DNA of 14,307 nt. Source: Salinisphaera sp. UBA1666 (lineage in GTDB: Bacteria; Pseudomonadota; Gammaproteobacteria; Nevskiales; Salinisphaeraceae). The stretch covers positions 1 to 14,307 of the forward strand of contig DCKU01000021.1 of the NCBI GenBank assembly GCA_002320455.1. Reading direction: 5' to 3'. The position numbers were made by a program, and so were the translations under genes. The notes under the pieces were generated by a model. The model was not told where the DNA came from. It did no database searches and saw only the letters and a program-made list of their open reading frames with translations. Below are positions 1 through 6,911 of this stretch, one piece after another (position 1 is the first letter of the stretch; the number at the start of each line of letters is the position of its first letter).

Positions 1-71
1 TCATATCTCATGACGACACGCCCTTGGGCCGTCGCACCGGCCGGCTCGGCGACGGCGCCGGGCCGGCTGCC
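1..71. other. Left-edge intergenic stretch with a GC-rich inverted repeat
   Basis: No gene is supported here. Bases 28-35 (GCCGTCGC) and 49-56 (GCGACGGC) form a perfect 8-base inverted repeat around a 13-base loop, just downstream of the stop codon of the small membrane-protein gene. Read on the minus strand it is a strong hairpin, but no T-run follows it, so it is a possible transcript end or mRNA-stabilising structure rather than a classical terminator. A minus-strand ATG at 9-11 with AAGGG a little upstream could begin a gene running off the left edge, but only three codons are visible. Confidence 0.3.
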
Positions 72-455
72 TCATGCGTTGTCGTTTTCGGCCGGTCGCC
101 GGCCGAGTTCGACCATGACTGAAATCACCATAATCAGTGGCATGACGGCTGTTAGCACGATGATGCCGGCCGCCAGATTGCCGTCCAGCAGCGCGCGGGC
201 AATGCCGGCGAGTGCTGCGAGCACACCGACAACCGCAAGCCCGGCCGTCGACCAACGCGCCCAGGCCTGCCGGAGCACGACCCCCGCCCCGGATATCAGC
301 ACGGCCAGGCCGCCGACGATCAACGCCGCCAGCCCCCAGCCCGGAATCGGGAAATCCGGCGGATTAAGCCAGAACATCGCGCCGGTGATCGCAATCACCA
401 GCCCGGCCGAGCCACAGATGAAGCCGAACAGGCGATGCAGTAGATGATCGTTCAT
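72..455 (-). CDS. Small four-helix integral membrane protein, function unknown
   Basis: I do not recognise the family. The 127-residue product is almost wholly hydrophobic, with four likely membrane helices at about residues 11-30, 40-61, 69-90 and 95-115. The short polar tail (ELGRRPAENDNA) is rich in charge. The reading frame stays open far upstream of the ATG at 453-455, but that part lies antisense-like over the rhomboid gene in another frame and has the arginine/cysteine-rich composition of a non-coding frame, so I place the start at MNDHLL. No clear ribosome-binding site is visible. It lies 77 bases downstream of the rhomboid gene on the same strand and may be its cotranscribed partner, but nothing in the sequence gives a function. 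Confidence 0.65.
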   Translation of the reverse strand: MNDHLLHRLFGFICGSAGLVIAITGAMFWLNPPDFPIPGWGLAALIVGGLAVLISGAGVVLRQAWARWSTAGLAVVGVLAALAGIARALLDGNLAAGIIVLTAVMPLIMVISVMVELGRRPAENDNA

Positions 456-532
456 GACAGGGTCCGATCGCCGCGCGTTGTCACGCGGTTCGCGATGAAA
501 CGAAACAGGCGAATACGCAGGCGTGCGTTGCG

Positions 533-1177
533 CTAGTTGCGCAACCGGCCCTGGCTGCGCCAATAGAGCAGCACGCCGAGACCGAAAATCATCCCGCCCA
601 GGTGCGCAAAGTGCGCCACCCCCGACTGGGTGCCGGTCACGCCGAAGAACAGCTCCAGCGCGCCATAGCCCACGACGAAGAATTTGGCCTTCATCGGAAT
701 CGGCGGAATCAGCAACATGACGCGCGCTTCGGGAAACATCATGCCAAAGGCCAGCAGCACCCCGAACACACCACCTGAGGCACCCACCGTAGGAGCAATG
801 GCTCCGGTGTCGAAAAACGTCACCACGACCAGCTGCGTGATGGCTGCACCCACGATACATACCGCGTAGAACGCCAGAAATCGAGTGCCGCCCCAAACCT
901 GCTCCAGAACACGCCCGAACATCCACAGGCCGAACATATTGAAAAACAGATGGCCGATGTTGGCGTGTAGAAACGCATACGAGACGAGCTGCCACGGCGC
1001 AAAGCCGACCGACAGATCGGTCTGTGCCACGGGAAAGCTGCCCAGCGGCCACAACGCAAAGTTCAGAATCACGAACTGTGGCATGTAGATCTTGGCCAGA
1101 AAGCCGATGCCGTTGGCGATCAACAACCACTTGATCATCGGCGGCACGGACGACATGGCCAGAGGGTTCTGTTGCAT
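533..1177 (-). CDS. Rhomboid-family intramembrane serine protease
   Basis: The 214-residue product is an inner-membrane protease predicted to cleave transmembrane helices of other proteins. The family signatures are all visible: the HxxxxHxxxN element (H71, H76, N80) in an early helix, the nucleophile motif GASG with Ser134, and AHLGG with the catalytic His192 in the last helix region, followed by GxxFG packing glycines. The size matches a six-helix bacterial rhomboid without extra cytoplasmic domains; the protein ends soon after the last helix with a basic tail (RSQGRLRN). The start at 1175-1177 has no evident Shine-Dalgarno sequence, and a second ATG lies seven codons in. It is separated from betT upstream by an intrinsic terminator, so it probably has its own promoter between about 1178 and 1270. 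The substrate is unknown. Confidence 0.93.
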   Translation of the reverse strand: MQQNPLAMSSVPPMIKWLLIANGIGFLAKIYMPQFVILNFALWPLGSFPVAQTDLSVGFAPWQLVSYAFLHANIGHLFFNMFGLWMFGRVLEQVWGGTRFLAFYAVCIVGAAITQLVVVTFFDTGAIAPTVGASGGVFGVLLAFGMMFPEARVMLLIPPIPMKAKFFVVGYGALELFFGVTGTQSGVAHFAHLGGMIFGLGVLLYWRSQGRLRN

Positions 1178-1271
1178 GTGCAGGCGGCTTGCAGGGCGCT
1201 AGGCCGCACAGAATAACCGATCAGCCGGCCTCGGGCGTATCACAAGCGAACGGCCGATACCCGTGCCCGCG

Positions 1272-1306
1272 CATAAAAACACCCGGCCTCTTGCGAGTGC
1301 CGGGTG
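1272..1306 (-). terminator. Intrinsic terminator of the betT-type gene
   Basis: On the minus strand the sequence forms a perfect 8-base-pair stem, CACCCGGC (1299-1306 read in reverse complement) with GCCGGGTG (1280-1287), around an 11-base loop. It is followed at once by five T residues (the A-run at 1275-1279 on the plus strand). It lies 31 bases beyond the stop codon of the transporter gene and so should end that transcript before the rhomboid gene. Confidence 0.85.
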
Positions 1307-1336
1307 CTTGGGTTCACGAGCCGTGGCTCGTCTCTA

Positions 1337-3340
1337 TCAGCGCATCAGATGCAAGAAGTGCAGGTGCTTCTCGTACTGATCGAGAATATCGCCGATGAGC
1401 TGGTTCCGCGTATAGCCCACGACGTTGTACTGCTGACCGCCTTCACGCAGATAGACCTCGGCTCGATAATGCGAACGGTCGCGCGATTCGCCCTGCTTGC
1501 GCTTGCTGCCGCGCAGGCCACCCATCGCGAACGAGGGGGCTGCAAAGCGACGAGCACGCACGCCGTAGACGAAGTCGATTTCGGCGCCGTGGTCGACGTC
1601 GATATAGCAGCGATCGTCGCGCAGCTCGACGTTGACCGGCAGGTTCGACTCCTCGAACTTGGCCGCAACTTCATCCATGGCCGGCTTGACCACTTCCTTG
1701 AGGAAGTTCTCGACCTGGGTCTGGCGCGGCGTGGACATCAACGATTCCAGACGACGCTCCCAGTTACCGCCCCCGCTAGAGGCGACGTTTGAGGGCGTAT
1801 TCATCATGTGCCGCATGGAATCCTGCTTCACCGCCTCGACCGACAGCGATTTATACAGCCCGGCTGCCATCAGCAGGATGATGAACGTGAACGGCAGCGC
1901 CGAGGCCAGCGAGGCCGCCTGCAGCGCACCGATACCGCCGGCCAGCAGCAGCACGATAGCGACCACGCCTTCCGAGGTGGCCCAGAAGATACGCTGCCAA
2001 GTGGGCGATTCCTCGCCGTCTTTGGCCGTCAGGATATCGATGACCATGGAGCCGGAATCCGACGAGGTCACGAAGAACGTCACGACCAGAATCGTGCCCA
2101 GAATCGAGGTAATCCAGGACAACGGATAGTGCTCGAAAAAGGCGAACAGCGCCGTGGAGACGTTGGCATTGACCGCATCCAGCATGTCGGTGGCGCCGTC
2201 GATCATGATGAGATGCAGCGCGCTGTTACCAAACGCGGTCATCCAGAGGAACGTGGCACCCACCGGCACCAACAGCACGCCGAGCACGAACTCACGAATC
2301 GTGCGGCCACGCGATACGCGGGCCACGAACATGCCGACGAACGGCGACCAGGAAATCCACCAGGACCAATAGAACAGCGTCCAGCCGCTCATGAAGCTCT
2401 GGGTGTCTTCGCCCCCGGTGTAGACGTAGGAGTTAAACGTCATGTCCACCAGCGACGAGACATAGTTGCCCACGTTCTGGGTGAACGACTGGAAGATATA
2501 GAGCGTGGGGCCCAGCACCAGCACGAAGGCCAGGAGTGCGGCCGCCAGATACAGGTTGAGCTCGGAGACACGACGGATACCGCCGTCCAGCCCGAAAACC
2601 ACTGAGGTCGTCGCCAGGCCCGTGATGATGCAGATCAAAACAATCTGCGTACCGATGCCGTCCGAGAAATCAAACAGATAGTTCAGGCCCGAGGCGACCT
2701 GCTGGGCCCCCAGGCCCAACGAGGTGGCCACGCCGAACAGCGTGCCGAACACGGCCAGGATATCGACCACGTTACCGAGCGGCCCGGAGATGCGCTTGCC
2801 GATGAACGGATAGAGCGCCGAGCTGATCCGCAGGGGCAGATCACGCCGGAAGTGGAAATACGCCAGCGCCAGGCCCACAACCGCATAAATCGCCCAGGCA
2901 TGCACCCCCCAGTGGAAGAACGTGATGCGCATGGCCTCTTTGGCGGCGGCCACCGTACTGCCCTCGCCCTGCGGCGGGTTCGCGTAATGCAATACGGGCT
3001 CAGCCACCCCGTAGAACATCAGCCCGATGCCCATGCCGGCCGAGAACAGCATCGCGAACCAAGACACATAAGAGAAGTCTGGCTCACTGTGATCGGGGCC
3101 CAGCTTGAACGAGCCGTAGCGGGAGACCGCCAGCACGATACAGAAGATCAGATAGATGCCGACCGCGGCCAGATACAGCCAGCCGAACGTATCGATCAGC
3201 CACGACTGCATGCTTGAAAAGAACGCATTGGCCGTATCGGGGATGGCCGCGGCAAAGATAACCAGCAGACCGACCACAACGACCGAGGGGAAGAACACCG
3301 GTGGGTTGATACCGGCCTTCCGTGGTTGAGTATCACTCAT
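1337..3340 (-). CDS. betT: BCCT-family choline/glycine-betaine transporter (BetT type)
   Basis: Secondary transporter for choline or glycine betaine used in osmoprotection, in the inner membrane. From the ATG at 3338-3340 the product has 667 residues, close to E. coli BetT. It has about twelve membrane segments (residues ~15-500). The BCCT signature is clear: WTLFYWSWWISWSP with GMFVARVSRGRTIREF at about 320-351, carrying the tryptophans of the aromatic substrate box. The GMGIG element is at 102-106. A long cytoplasmic C-terminal domain (about 505-667) ends in DILDQYEKHLHFLHLMR, very like the end of BetT. The frame stays open to a GTG at 3388, but the extra 16 residues look non-family, so I prefer MSDTQ. 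BetT is usually proton-coupled, whereas the GMGIG form is associated with sodium-coupled BetP-like members, so substrate and ion are uncertain. No betI, betA or betB lies nearby. An intrinsic terminator follows the gene. Confidence 0.9.
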   Translation of the reverse strand: MSDTQPRKAGINPPVFFPSVVVVGLLVIFAAAIPDTANAFFSSMQSWLIDTFGWLYLAAVGIYLIFCIVLAVSRYGSFKLGPDHSEPDFSYVSWFAMLFSAGMGIGLMFYGVAEPVLHYANPPQGEGSTVAAAKEAMRITFFHWGVHAWAIYAVVGLALAYFHFRRDLPLRISSALYPFIGKRISGPLGNVVDILAVFGTLFGVATSLGLGAQQVASGLNYLFDFSDGIGTQIVLICIITGLATTSVVFGLDGGIRRVSELNLYLAAALLAFVLVLGPTLYIFQSFTQNVGNYVSSLVDMTFNSYVYTGGEDTQSFMSGWTLFYWSWWISWSPFVGMFVARVSRGRTIREFVLGVLLVPVGATFLWMTAFGNSALHLIMIDGATDMLDAVNANVSTALFAFFEHYPLSWITSILGTILVVTFFVTSSDSGSMVIDILTAKDGEESPTWQRIFWATSEGVVAIVLLLAGGIGALQAASLASALPFTFIILLMAAGLYKSLSVEAVKQDSMRHMMNTPSNVASSGGGNWERRLESLMSTPRQTQVENFLKEVVKPAMDEVAAKFEESNLPVNVELRDDRCYIDVDHGAEIDFVYGVRARRFAAPSFAMGGLRGSKRKQGESRDRSHYRAEVYLREGGQQYNVVGYTRNQLIGDILDQYEKHLHFLHLMR

Positions 3341-3567
3341 GCACAAGGCGATTAAGGAATTCAGCGCATGTTTATAACACGCGTGCACAAGAGCGATAGG
3401 CCGGGGTCGGGGACTACCGATCGTTCCGACACGGTGCCGCAGCCGGGCCGCGAAAACCGGCGTGTTGGCGGTATAAGTCCCGACGCATCAAGCACATGGG
3501 CGCACATGCTGCCCCATTGTCTATCCGGGACAGCACGTACTGACAGCAGCTTGTCAGCGCTTGGGGT
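3341..3567. other. Intergenic region upstream of betT
   Basis: There are 227 bases between the transporter start and the nitroreductase stop, with no supported gene. The only AT-rich part lies near the transporter and contains a possible minus-strand -10 hexamer TATAAA (TTTATA at 3371-3376) about 30 bases before the ATG, without a convincing -35 box at normal spacing. A short hairpin (CTGACA at 3540-3545 with TGTCAG at 3552-3557) sits just after the nitroreductase stop but has no T-run. An osmotic-stress promoter would be expected here, but I cannot identify one with confidence. Confidence 0.35.
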
Positions 3568-4176
3568 TTAGCGACTCCAGTCGGCCGATTGCCCGTATTC
3601 TGCGCCGAAAACGAACGCCGACAGCGGTTTGCGAGCGCGTTCGCCGCGATCGCGAGCGACCAGATCGTCATCGGCGACGTGAGCCGTATCGGCCGTACCG
3701 ATCGCGATGGCCGTCAAAACGGTGACATCCTCTGGCACCGAGAACTCAGCCGCCGCGGCATCCGCGTCGATGCCCGACATCTGATGACAAGCAAGCCCCC
3801 GGGTCGTGGCCTCGACGACCAGATTACCCACGGCCAGCCCTAGATCATGCTGGTGGGCCCCGTTGGGTTTATCGTTTTTGGTGAAACGCTTAGCGGTCAA
3901 GGCCAGCACCAGCACCGGCGCGTTGGCCGCCCAGTGCTGATTGGCCTCGACCAGACATTTAAGGATACGGCGATGCACGCCGTCGCCGGCATCCGCCTGG
4001 CCTACGATGAACCGCCAGGGCTGCTCGTTGAAGCTGGAGGCCGCCCAGCGCGCGGCCTCGAACAGGCTAGCCAGATCAGCTTGGGATACCGGCGTCGGCG
4101 CAAAGCAGTACGGGCTCCAGCGCGTGGCCAGGCTGGCGTGAATCGGATGGTTGGTATCGGCGGTCTTGTCGGTCAT
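3568..4176 (-). CDS. Nitroreductase-family FMN oxidoreductase
   Basis: Predicted cytoplasmic flavin enzyme that reduces nitro-aromatics, quinones or related acceptors with NAD(P)H. At 202 residues it has the family's normal length. Visible features are the N-terminal FMN phosphate region (RWSPYCF, residues 19-25, followed by PVSQADL), the AASSFNEQPWRFIV block (46-58), the HDLGLAVGNLVVEAT helix (110-124) and the terminal RKPLSAFV (182-189), which usually contacts FMN. In the first motif the common RxSxRxF pattern has Tyr instead of the second Arg. Its ATG overlaps the wrbA stop by one base (TGATG), so the two flavoproteins are translationally coupled and probably act together in redox or quinone-stress defence. 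The natural substrate cannot be deduced. Confidence 0.88.
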   Translation of the reverse strand: MTDKTADTNHPIHASLATRWSPYCFAPTPVSQADLASLFEAARWAASSFNEQPWRFIVGQADAGDGVHRRILKCLVEANQHWAANAPVLVLALTAKRFTKNDKPNGAHQHDLGLAVGNLVVEATTRGLACHQMSGIDADAAAAEFSVPEDVTVLTAIAIGTADTAHVADDDLVARDRGERARKPLSAFVFGAEYGQSADWSR

Positions 4177-4781
4177 CAGGCGGCTCCCATGCGCGTGGCC
4201 AGACGCGCGATTTTTTCGCCCTGATAACGCGCCATCGACAACTCCTTGTCCGAAGGCTGTCGCGAGCCATCGCCGCCAGCCAACGTCGAGGCGCCATACG
4301 GCGAGCCGCCGCGCATCTCAGAGATATCGAACAGCTCCGTGGCGCCGGCGTAATCCAGCGGAACGATCAACATGCCGTGGTGCGCCAGCGTGTTCCAGAA
4401 CGAGGTGATAGTAGTCTCGTTGCCGGCACCGGTCGCGCTGGAGGTAATGACCGTCGCAAATTTATTGACCAGTTTGCCGCCTGCCCACAGGCCACCGGTC
4501 TGGTCCAGAAACGTGCGCATCTGGCCGGCCATGTTGCCAAAGCGCGTGGGGGTGGCGAACACGATCGCGTCGTAGTCGGCCAACTCGTCGGGCTTGGCCG
4601 TCTCACCGGCCAAGTTACGCTTGGCGCCGGCCGATTCCAGCGTCTCGGCGCTCATGGTCTCGGGCACATGCTTGAGCGTGACTTCAACGCCGTCTACCGA
4701 GCCAGCACCTTCGGCCGCGCTCTGGGCCATCGTTTCGATGTGGCCGTACATGGAGTAATACAGCACCAGGATCTTTGTCAT
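4176..4781 (-). CDS. wrbA: NAD(P)H:quinone oxidoreductase WrbA
   Basis: Tetrameric FMN-dependent flavodoxin-like enzyme that performs two-electron reduction of quinones, avoiding semiquinone radicals. The 201-residue product matches WrbA along its whole length: LYYSMYGHI (residues 8-15) is the FMN-phosphate loop, PTRFGNMAGQMRTFLDQTGGLW (78-99) the flavin-side loop, and GSPYGAST.AGGDGSRQPS (159-177) the C-terminal signature. The stretch after the TSSA strand reads TGAGNETTI rather than the commoner THGGQETT form. This is the first gene of a two-gene unit with the nitroreductase, overlapping it by one base. A 6+6 inverted repeat lies 11 bases upstream of the start codon and could be an operator. 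No strong Shine-Dalgarno sequence is visible. Confidence 0.95.
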   Translation of the reverse strand: MTKILVLYYSMYGHIETMAQSAAEGAGSVDGVEVTLKHVPETMSAETLESAGAKRNLAGETAKPDELADYDAIVFATPTRFGNMAGQMRTFLDQTGGLWAGGKLVNKFATVITSSATGAGNETTITSFWNTLAHHGMLIVPLDYAGATELFDISEMRGGSPYGASTLAGGDGSRQPSDKELSMARYQGEKIARLATRMGAA

Positions 4782-4792
4782 AGCGATTTGTT

Positions 4793-4811
4793 TGATTAGC
4801 GGGGTTAATCA
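4793..4811 (-). promoter_or_regulatory. Inverted repeat upstream of wrbA, possible operator
   Basis: TGATTA (4793-4798) and TAATCA (4806-4811) are perfect inverted halves separated by the 7-base GCGGGGT. The dyad lies 12-30 bases upstream of the wrbA ATG, where a repressor or LysR/MarR/TetR-type regulator could act on the wrbA-nitroreductase transcript. It is not followed by a T-run, so it is not a typical terminator for djlA. The regulator is not encoded nearby. Confidence 0.4.
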
Positions 4812-4854
4812 GTTTTAGCTTAATCGCTTCCGGGGGCCGGCAGACAGCCCCGCG

Positions 4855-5676
4855 TCAATTCATGCCACGCGCCTCACAGATCCGCTCGTACGCGGCCCCG
4901 ATCTCACGCGTCTTCTGCTCGGCCATCTCGCGCATGCTATCCGGCATGCCCTTGGAGGCGAGCTTGTCCGGGTGGTTCTGGCTCATCTGGCGGCGATAGG
5001 CTTTTTTCACCTCGGCATCCGAAGCCTCGGCGGTCACGCCTAGCACGTCATACGCCTGGCTGAGTTGCTCTTCCTGCGAGACGCCGGCCTTGGAGCCCAT
5101 GCCGTCGCCCGAAGTCTGACCGCCAAAACCAGCGCCGGCCCCGCCGCCCATGCCGAGCATGGCCTCTAGCTGACGGATCTCGCCTTCGGACAGGCCCAGC
5201 CCGCGGGCCACCCGCATGAGCATGTCGTGCTCGGCGTTACTGACCTTGCCGTCAGCCGCGATGGCTGCGATCTGCACCTGCAGGAACATCTGGTGCAGCG
5301 CCCGCTGGCCGCGCGCGGTCTGGCGGAACTGGGCCACCTCGCCGTCCAGATCAAAATCATCGGCCTTGCCGCGATTGAACGCCTCGCGCGCCCGCGCCTT
5401 CTGTTCCTCGTTCATGCGCAGCCGTGTGAACAGCTGCTCGGCCACCCGGATCTCGTCGCGCGTAACCTGCCCGTCGGCTTTGCACAGCGCGCCCATCACG
5501 GCGAACGTCGAATTCAGGAACTGGTTCTGGATCGCCCCCAGATTGCCGCGACGCATGCCCATGGCCACCATCTGGAAAACCCAGAAGCCGGCCACGGCGC
5601 CCAGCAGGCCACCCGAAAACCCCATGAAAGAGGCGCCTATCAGCGCCCCGACAATAATCGCGATCAACATAGACAT
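4855..5676 (-). CDS. djlA: DjlA-type membrane-anchored J-domain co-chaperone
   Basis: Co-chaperone that stimulates DnaK ATPase from the cytoplasmic face of the inner membrane. The 273-residue product has the three-part DjlA layout. A glycine-rich N-terminal membrane segment spans about residues 3-39 (LIAIIVGALIGASFMGFSGG onward). A TerB-like helical domain covers about 50-175, with two ADGxV repeats (67-71 and 141-145). A glycine-rich linker (176-200) leads to a C-terminal J domain (about 207-270) carrying the essential HPD tripeptide at 235-237. Length and order match E. coli DjlA. It lies 36 bases downstream of pdeM on the same strand and may be cotranscribed with it. Confidence 0.93.
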   Translation of the reverse strand: MSMLIAIIVGALIGASFMGFSGGLLGAVAGFWVFQMVAMGMRRGNLGAIQNQFLNSTFAVMGALCKADGQVTRDEIRVAEQLFTRLRMNEEQKARAREAFNRGKADDFDLDGEVAQFRQTARGQRALHQMFLQVQIAAIAADGKVSNAEHDMLMRVARGLGLSEGEIRQLEAMLGMGGGAGAGFGGQTSGDGMGSKAGVSQEEQLSQAYDVLGVTAEASDAEVKKAYRRQMSQNHPDKLASKGMPDSMREMAEQKTREIGAAYERICEARGMN

Positions 5677-5712
5677 GATTCTACCGGCGCAGACCGACCC
5701 GCGGCGAGCACA

Positions 5713-6399
5713 TCAGCCCGTCGCCGCCTCGATCACCTCGCCATCGGCGATAACGAACATGCGATCGCCCGGCGCCGGCGAAACACGCCCGCCGCCCGCA
5801 AAGCTGGAAAACGCCGGCAGCATCAGGCCGTGCTCGTGGCGCCAGAACACCGGCAGCCGCACCGTTTCTGCCCCGGAGCCCAGGCGCACCACCGGATGAA
5901 TATGACCGGCCAGCACCGGCCCGCGGGCGTCGGCGCCAGGCTCGTGCTGGCAGACAAACGTCCCGATTTGCCGTGCGCCGGCCTGCCAGTCGATAGCCAC
6001 ATCCACCGGCAGCTGTTTTACCCGGTCGTGATTACCGCGCGTAACCATGATCTCGATATCAGCGTGTCGCGCCCGCCAGGTCGCAAAGCGGGCCAGCCAC
6101 GGCGCATCGGCCGCCGGCGGGGCATGCACGAAATCCCCCAGCACCACCAGCCGATACGCGCCGGTCTCGGCTAGCGCGGCCTCCAGACGCGCCAGATCGG
6201 TCTCGGTGGTGCCCGAGGGCACGTTCATGCCCTGCTTACGGAACACGCCGGACTTGCCGAAATGCGTATCGGCCACGAACAGCGTGCGTTGTGCCGGCCA
6301 GAACACACTGTGATCGCCGCGCAGATACAACTGTTCGCCGCCGAGGGTGAGTTCAGCCTGACAGGTTGTCGTGTCGATGGAGTCGGCGTTGGCAGACAT
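5713..6399 (-). CDS. pdeM: Metallophosphoesterase PdeM (ligase-associated DNA-damage-response type)
   Basis: Calcineurin-like two-metal phosphoesterase. Members of this family are found with a helicase and an ATP-dependent DNA ligase in bacterial DNA-repair operons. The 228-residue product carries all metal-binding motifs in order: DTHFGK (D44, H46), GDFVH (D89, H92), GNHD (N123, H124, D125) and GHIHP (H166, H168). The sequence before DTHFGK (LYLRGDHSVFWPAQRTLFVAD) is typical of this subfamily. Here the partner ligase and Lhr-type helicase are absent within the window; the neighbour is djlA. The start at 6397-6399 has no visible ribosome-binding site. Direct evidence for its substrate is lacking, so the repair role is by family only. 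Confidence 0.9.
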   Translation of the reverse strand: MSANADSIDTTTCQAELTLGGEQLYLRGDHSVFWPAQRTLFVADTHFGKSGVFRKQGMNVPSGTTETDLARLEAALAETGAYRLVVLGDFVHAPPAADAPWLARFATWRARHADIEIMVTRGNHDRVKQLPVDVAIDWQAGARQIGTFVCQHEPGADARGPVLAGHIHPVVRLGSGAETVRLPVFWRHEHGLMLPAFSSFAGGGRVSPAPGDRMFVIADGEVIEAATG

Positions 6400-6692
6400 T
6401 GCGAGCGGGTTCGTTGGCTTGGCGGTAGGTTACGGGAAAGTGCAAGGCGTCGATTTAGCCGGTGGCTCTTTTAAGTAGATGACCTCAAGCAGCGAATCGG
6501 GCACAACGCGCAAGCATGAGAGACAAGTTGTTGCCAAGAGCGTTTCTGCACCAAAAAAGCAAGCATGATCGTGGCGTTGGACAGCCAAGAAGCGTGCGTG
6601 CGCGCCCTCGCAACGCTATTAAACTGCGCCCCTAAGCCGCGCTCTAAGTTCGATCCGCGGCGCGCACGAACACAACAGATCGCCCATCACTC

Positions 6693-6717
6693 ATGCATTA
6701 GTTATCGATTTATGCAT
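6693..6717. promoter_or_regulatory. Nested palindromes, possible operator of the mocR-type gene
   Basis: Two ATGCAT palindromes (6693-6698 and 6712-6717) start 19 bases apart, roughly two helical turns, with an ATCGAT palindrome (6704-6709) almost at the midpoint. The whole is a near-dyad about 195 bases upstream of the regulator's likely start. MocR-type proteins often bind repeated sites near their own promoters, so autoregulation is possible. No experimental or comparative support is available from the sequence alone. Confidence 0.25.
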
Positions 6718-6901
6718 CGCGCCTGCTGGCGCTATGAATGGCGAACAGTATGCGAGTCGGAGCGATACGCTAGTGCTCTGGGCTAACGAGCTGCAGTTGA
6801 ATATTGCTTTGATCCGTTGTCTGCTTGTCGAAATCGCCGATATCGGTGCTAAACGCCGATCGTGCTCATAATTCGACCCGTCGCGGTGAATGGTGGTCGT
6901 C

Positions 6902-6906
6902 AAGGG
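6902..6906 (+). promoter_or_regulatory. Ribosome-binding site that decides the regulator start
   Basis: AAGGG lies 5 bases before the ATG at 6912. This favours that ATG over the in-frame TTG at 6825, which has no ribosome-binding site and would add 29 residues unlike the family. Confidence 0.6.
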
Positions 6907-6911
6907 CCGTA

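Larger units (their letters stand above)
6400..6911. other. Long low-GC intergenic region between pdeM and the mocR-type gene
   Basis: These 512 bases separate two divergent genes. By hand count, 6661-6720 and 6781-6840 are each about 48% G+C, against about 62-67% in the neighbouring core genes. Short open frames exist but none has a family-like sequence, a good start signal or codon pattern. A 10-base direct repeat GCAAGCATGA occurs at 6510-6519 and 6559-6568, and a nested ATGCAT/ATCGAT dyad lies at 6693-6717. A small hairpin GCGCC-TGCT-GGCGC lies at 6719-6732. I see no tRNA, transposase fragment or clear terminator. The region should hold the promoters of pdeM and of the regulator. Confidence 0.5.

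Noticed and set aside
72..1130. Long minus-strand frame of 352 codons covering the rhomboid gene and the small membrane protein
   Set aside because: Only its last 127 codons look like protein. The upstream part is an arginine/cysteine-rich shadow of the rhomboid gene, whose own frame has clear catalytic motifs.
1808..2605. Plus-strand frame of 265 codons opposite betT
   Set aside because: Highly skewed composition (His, Arg, Gln) typical of the antisense of a GC-rich membrane-protein gene; no family resemblance and it lies wholly inside betT.
3341..3388. Extended N-terminus of the transporter from a GTG codon at 3388
   Set aside because: The 16 extra residues do not resemble BCCT N-termini, and the stretch contains the most promoter-like AT-rich bases.
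5227..6174. Plus-strand frame of 315 codons opposite djlA and pdeM
   Set aside because: It spans two confidently identified genes on the other strand and has an Arg/His-rich, low-complexity translation.
6825..6911. Extended N-terminus of the regulator from a TTG codon at 6825
   Set aside because: A TTG start without a ribosome-binding site, and 29 extra residues unlike the family; ATG at 6912 has AAGGG at good spacing.
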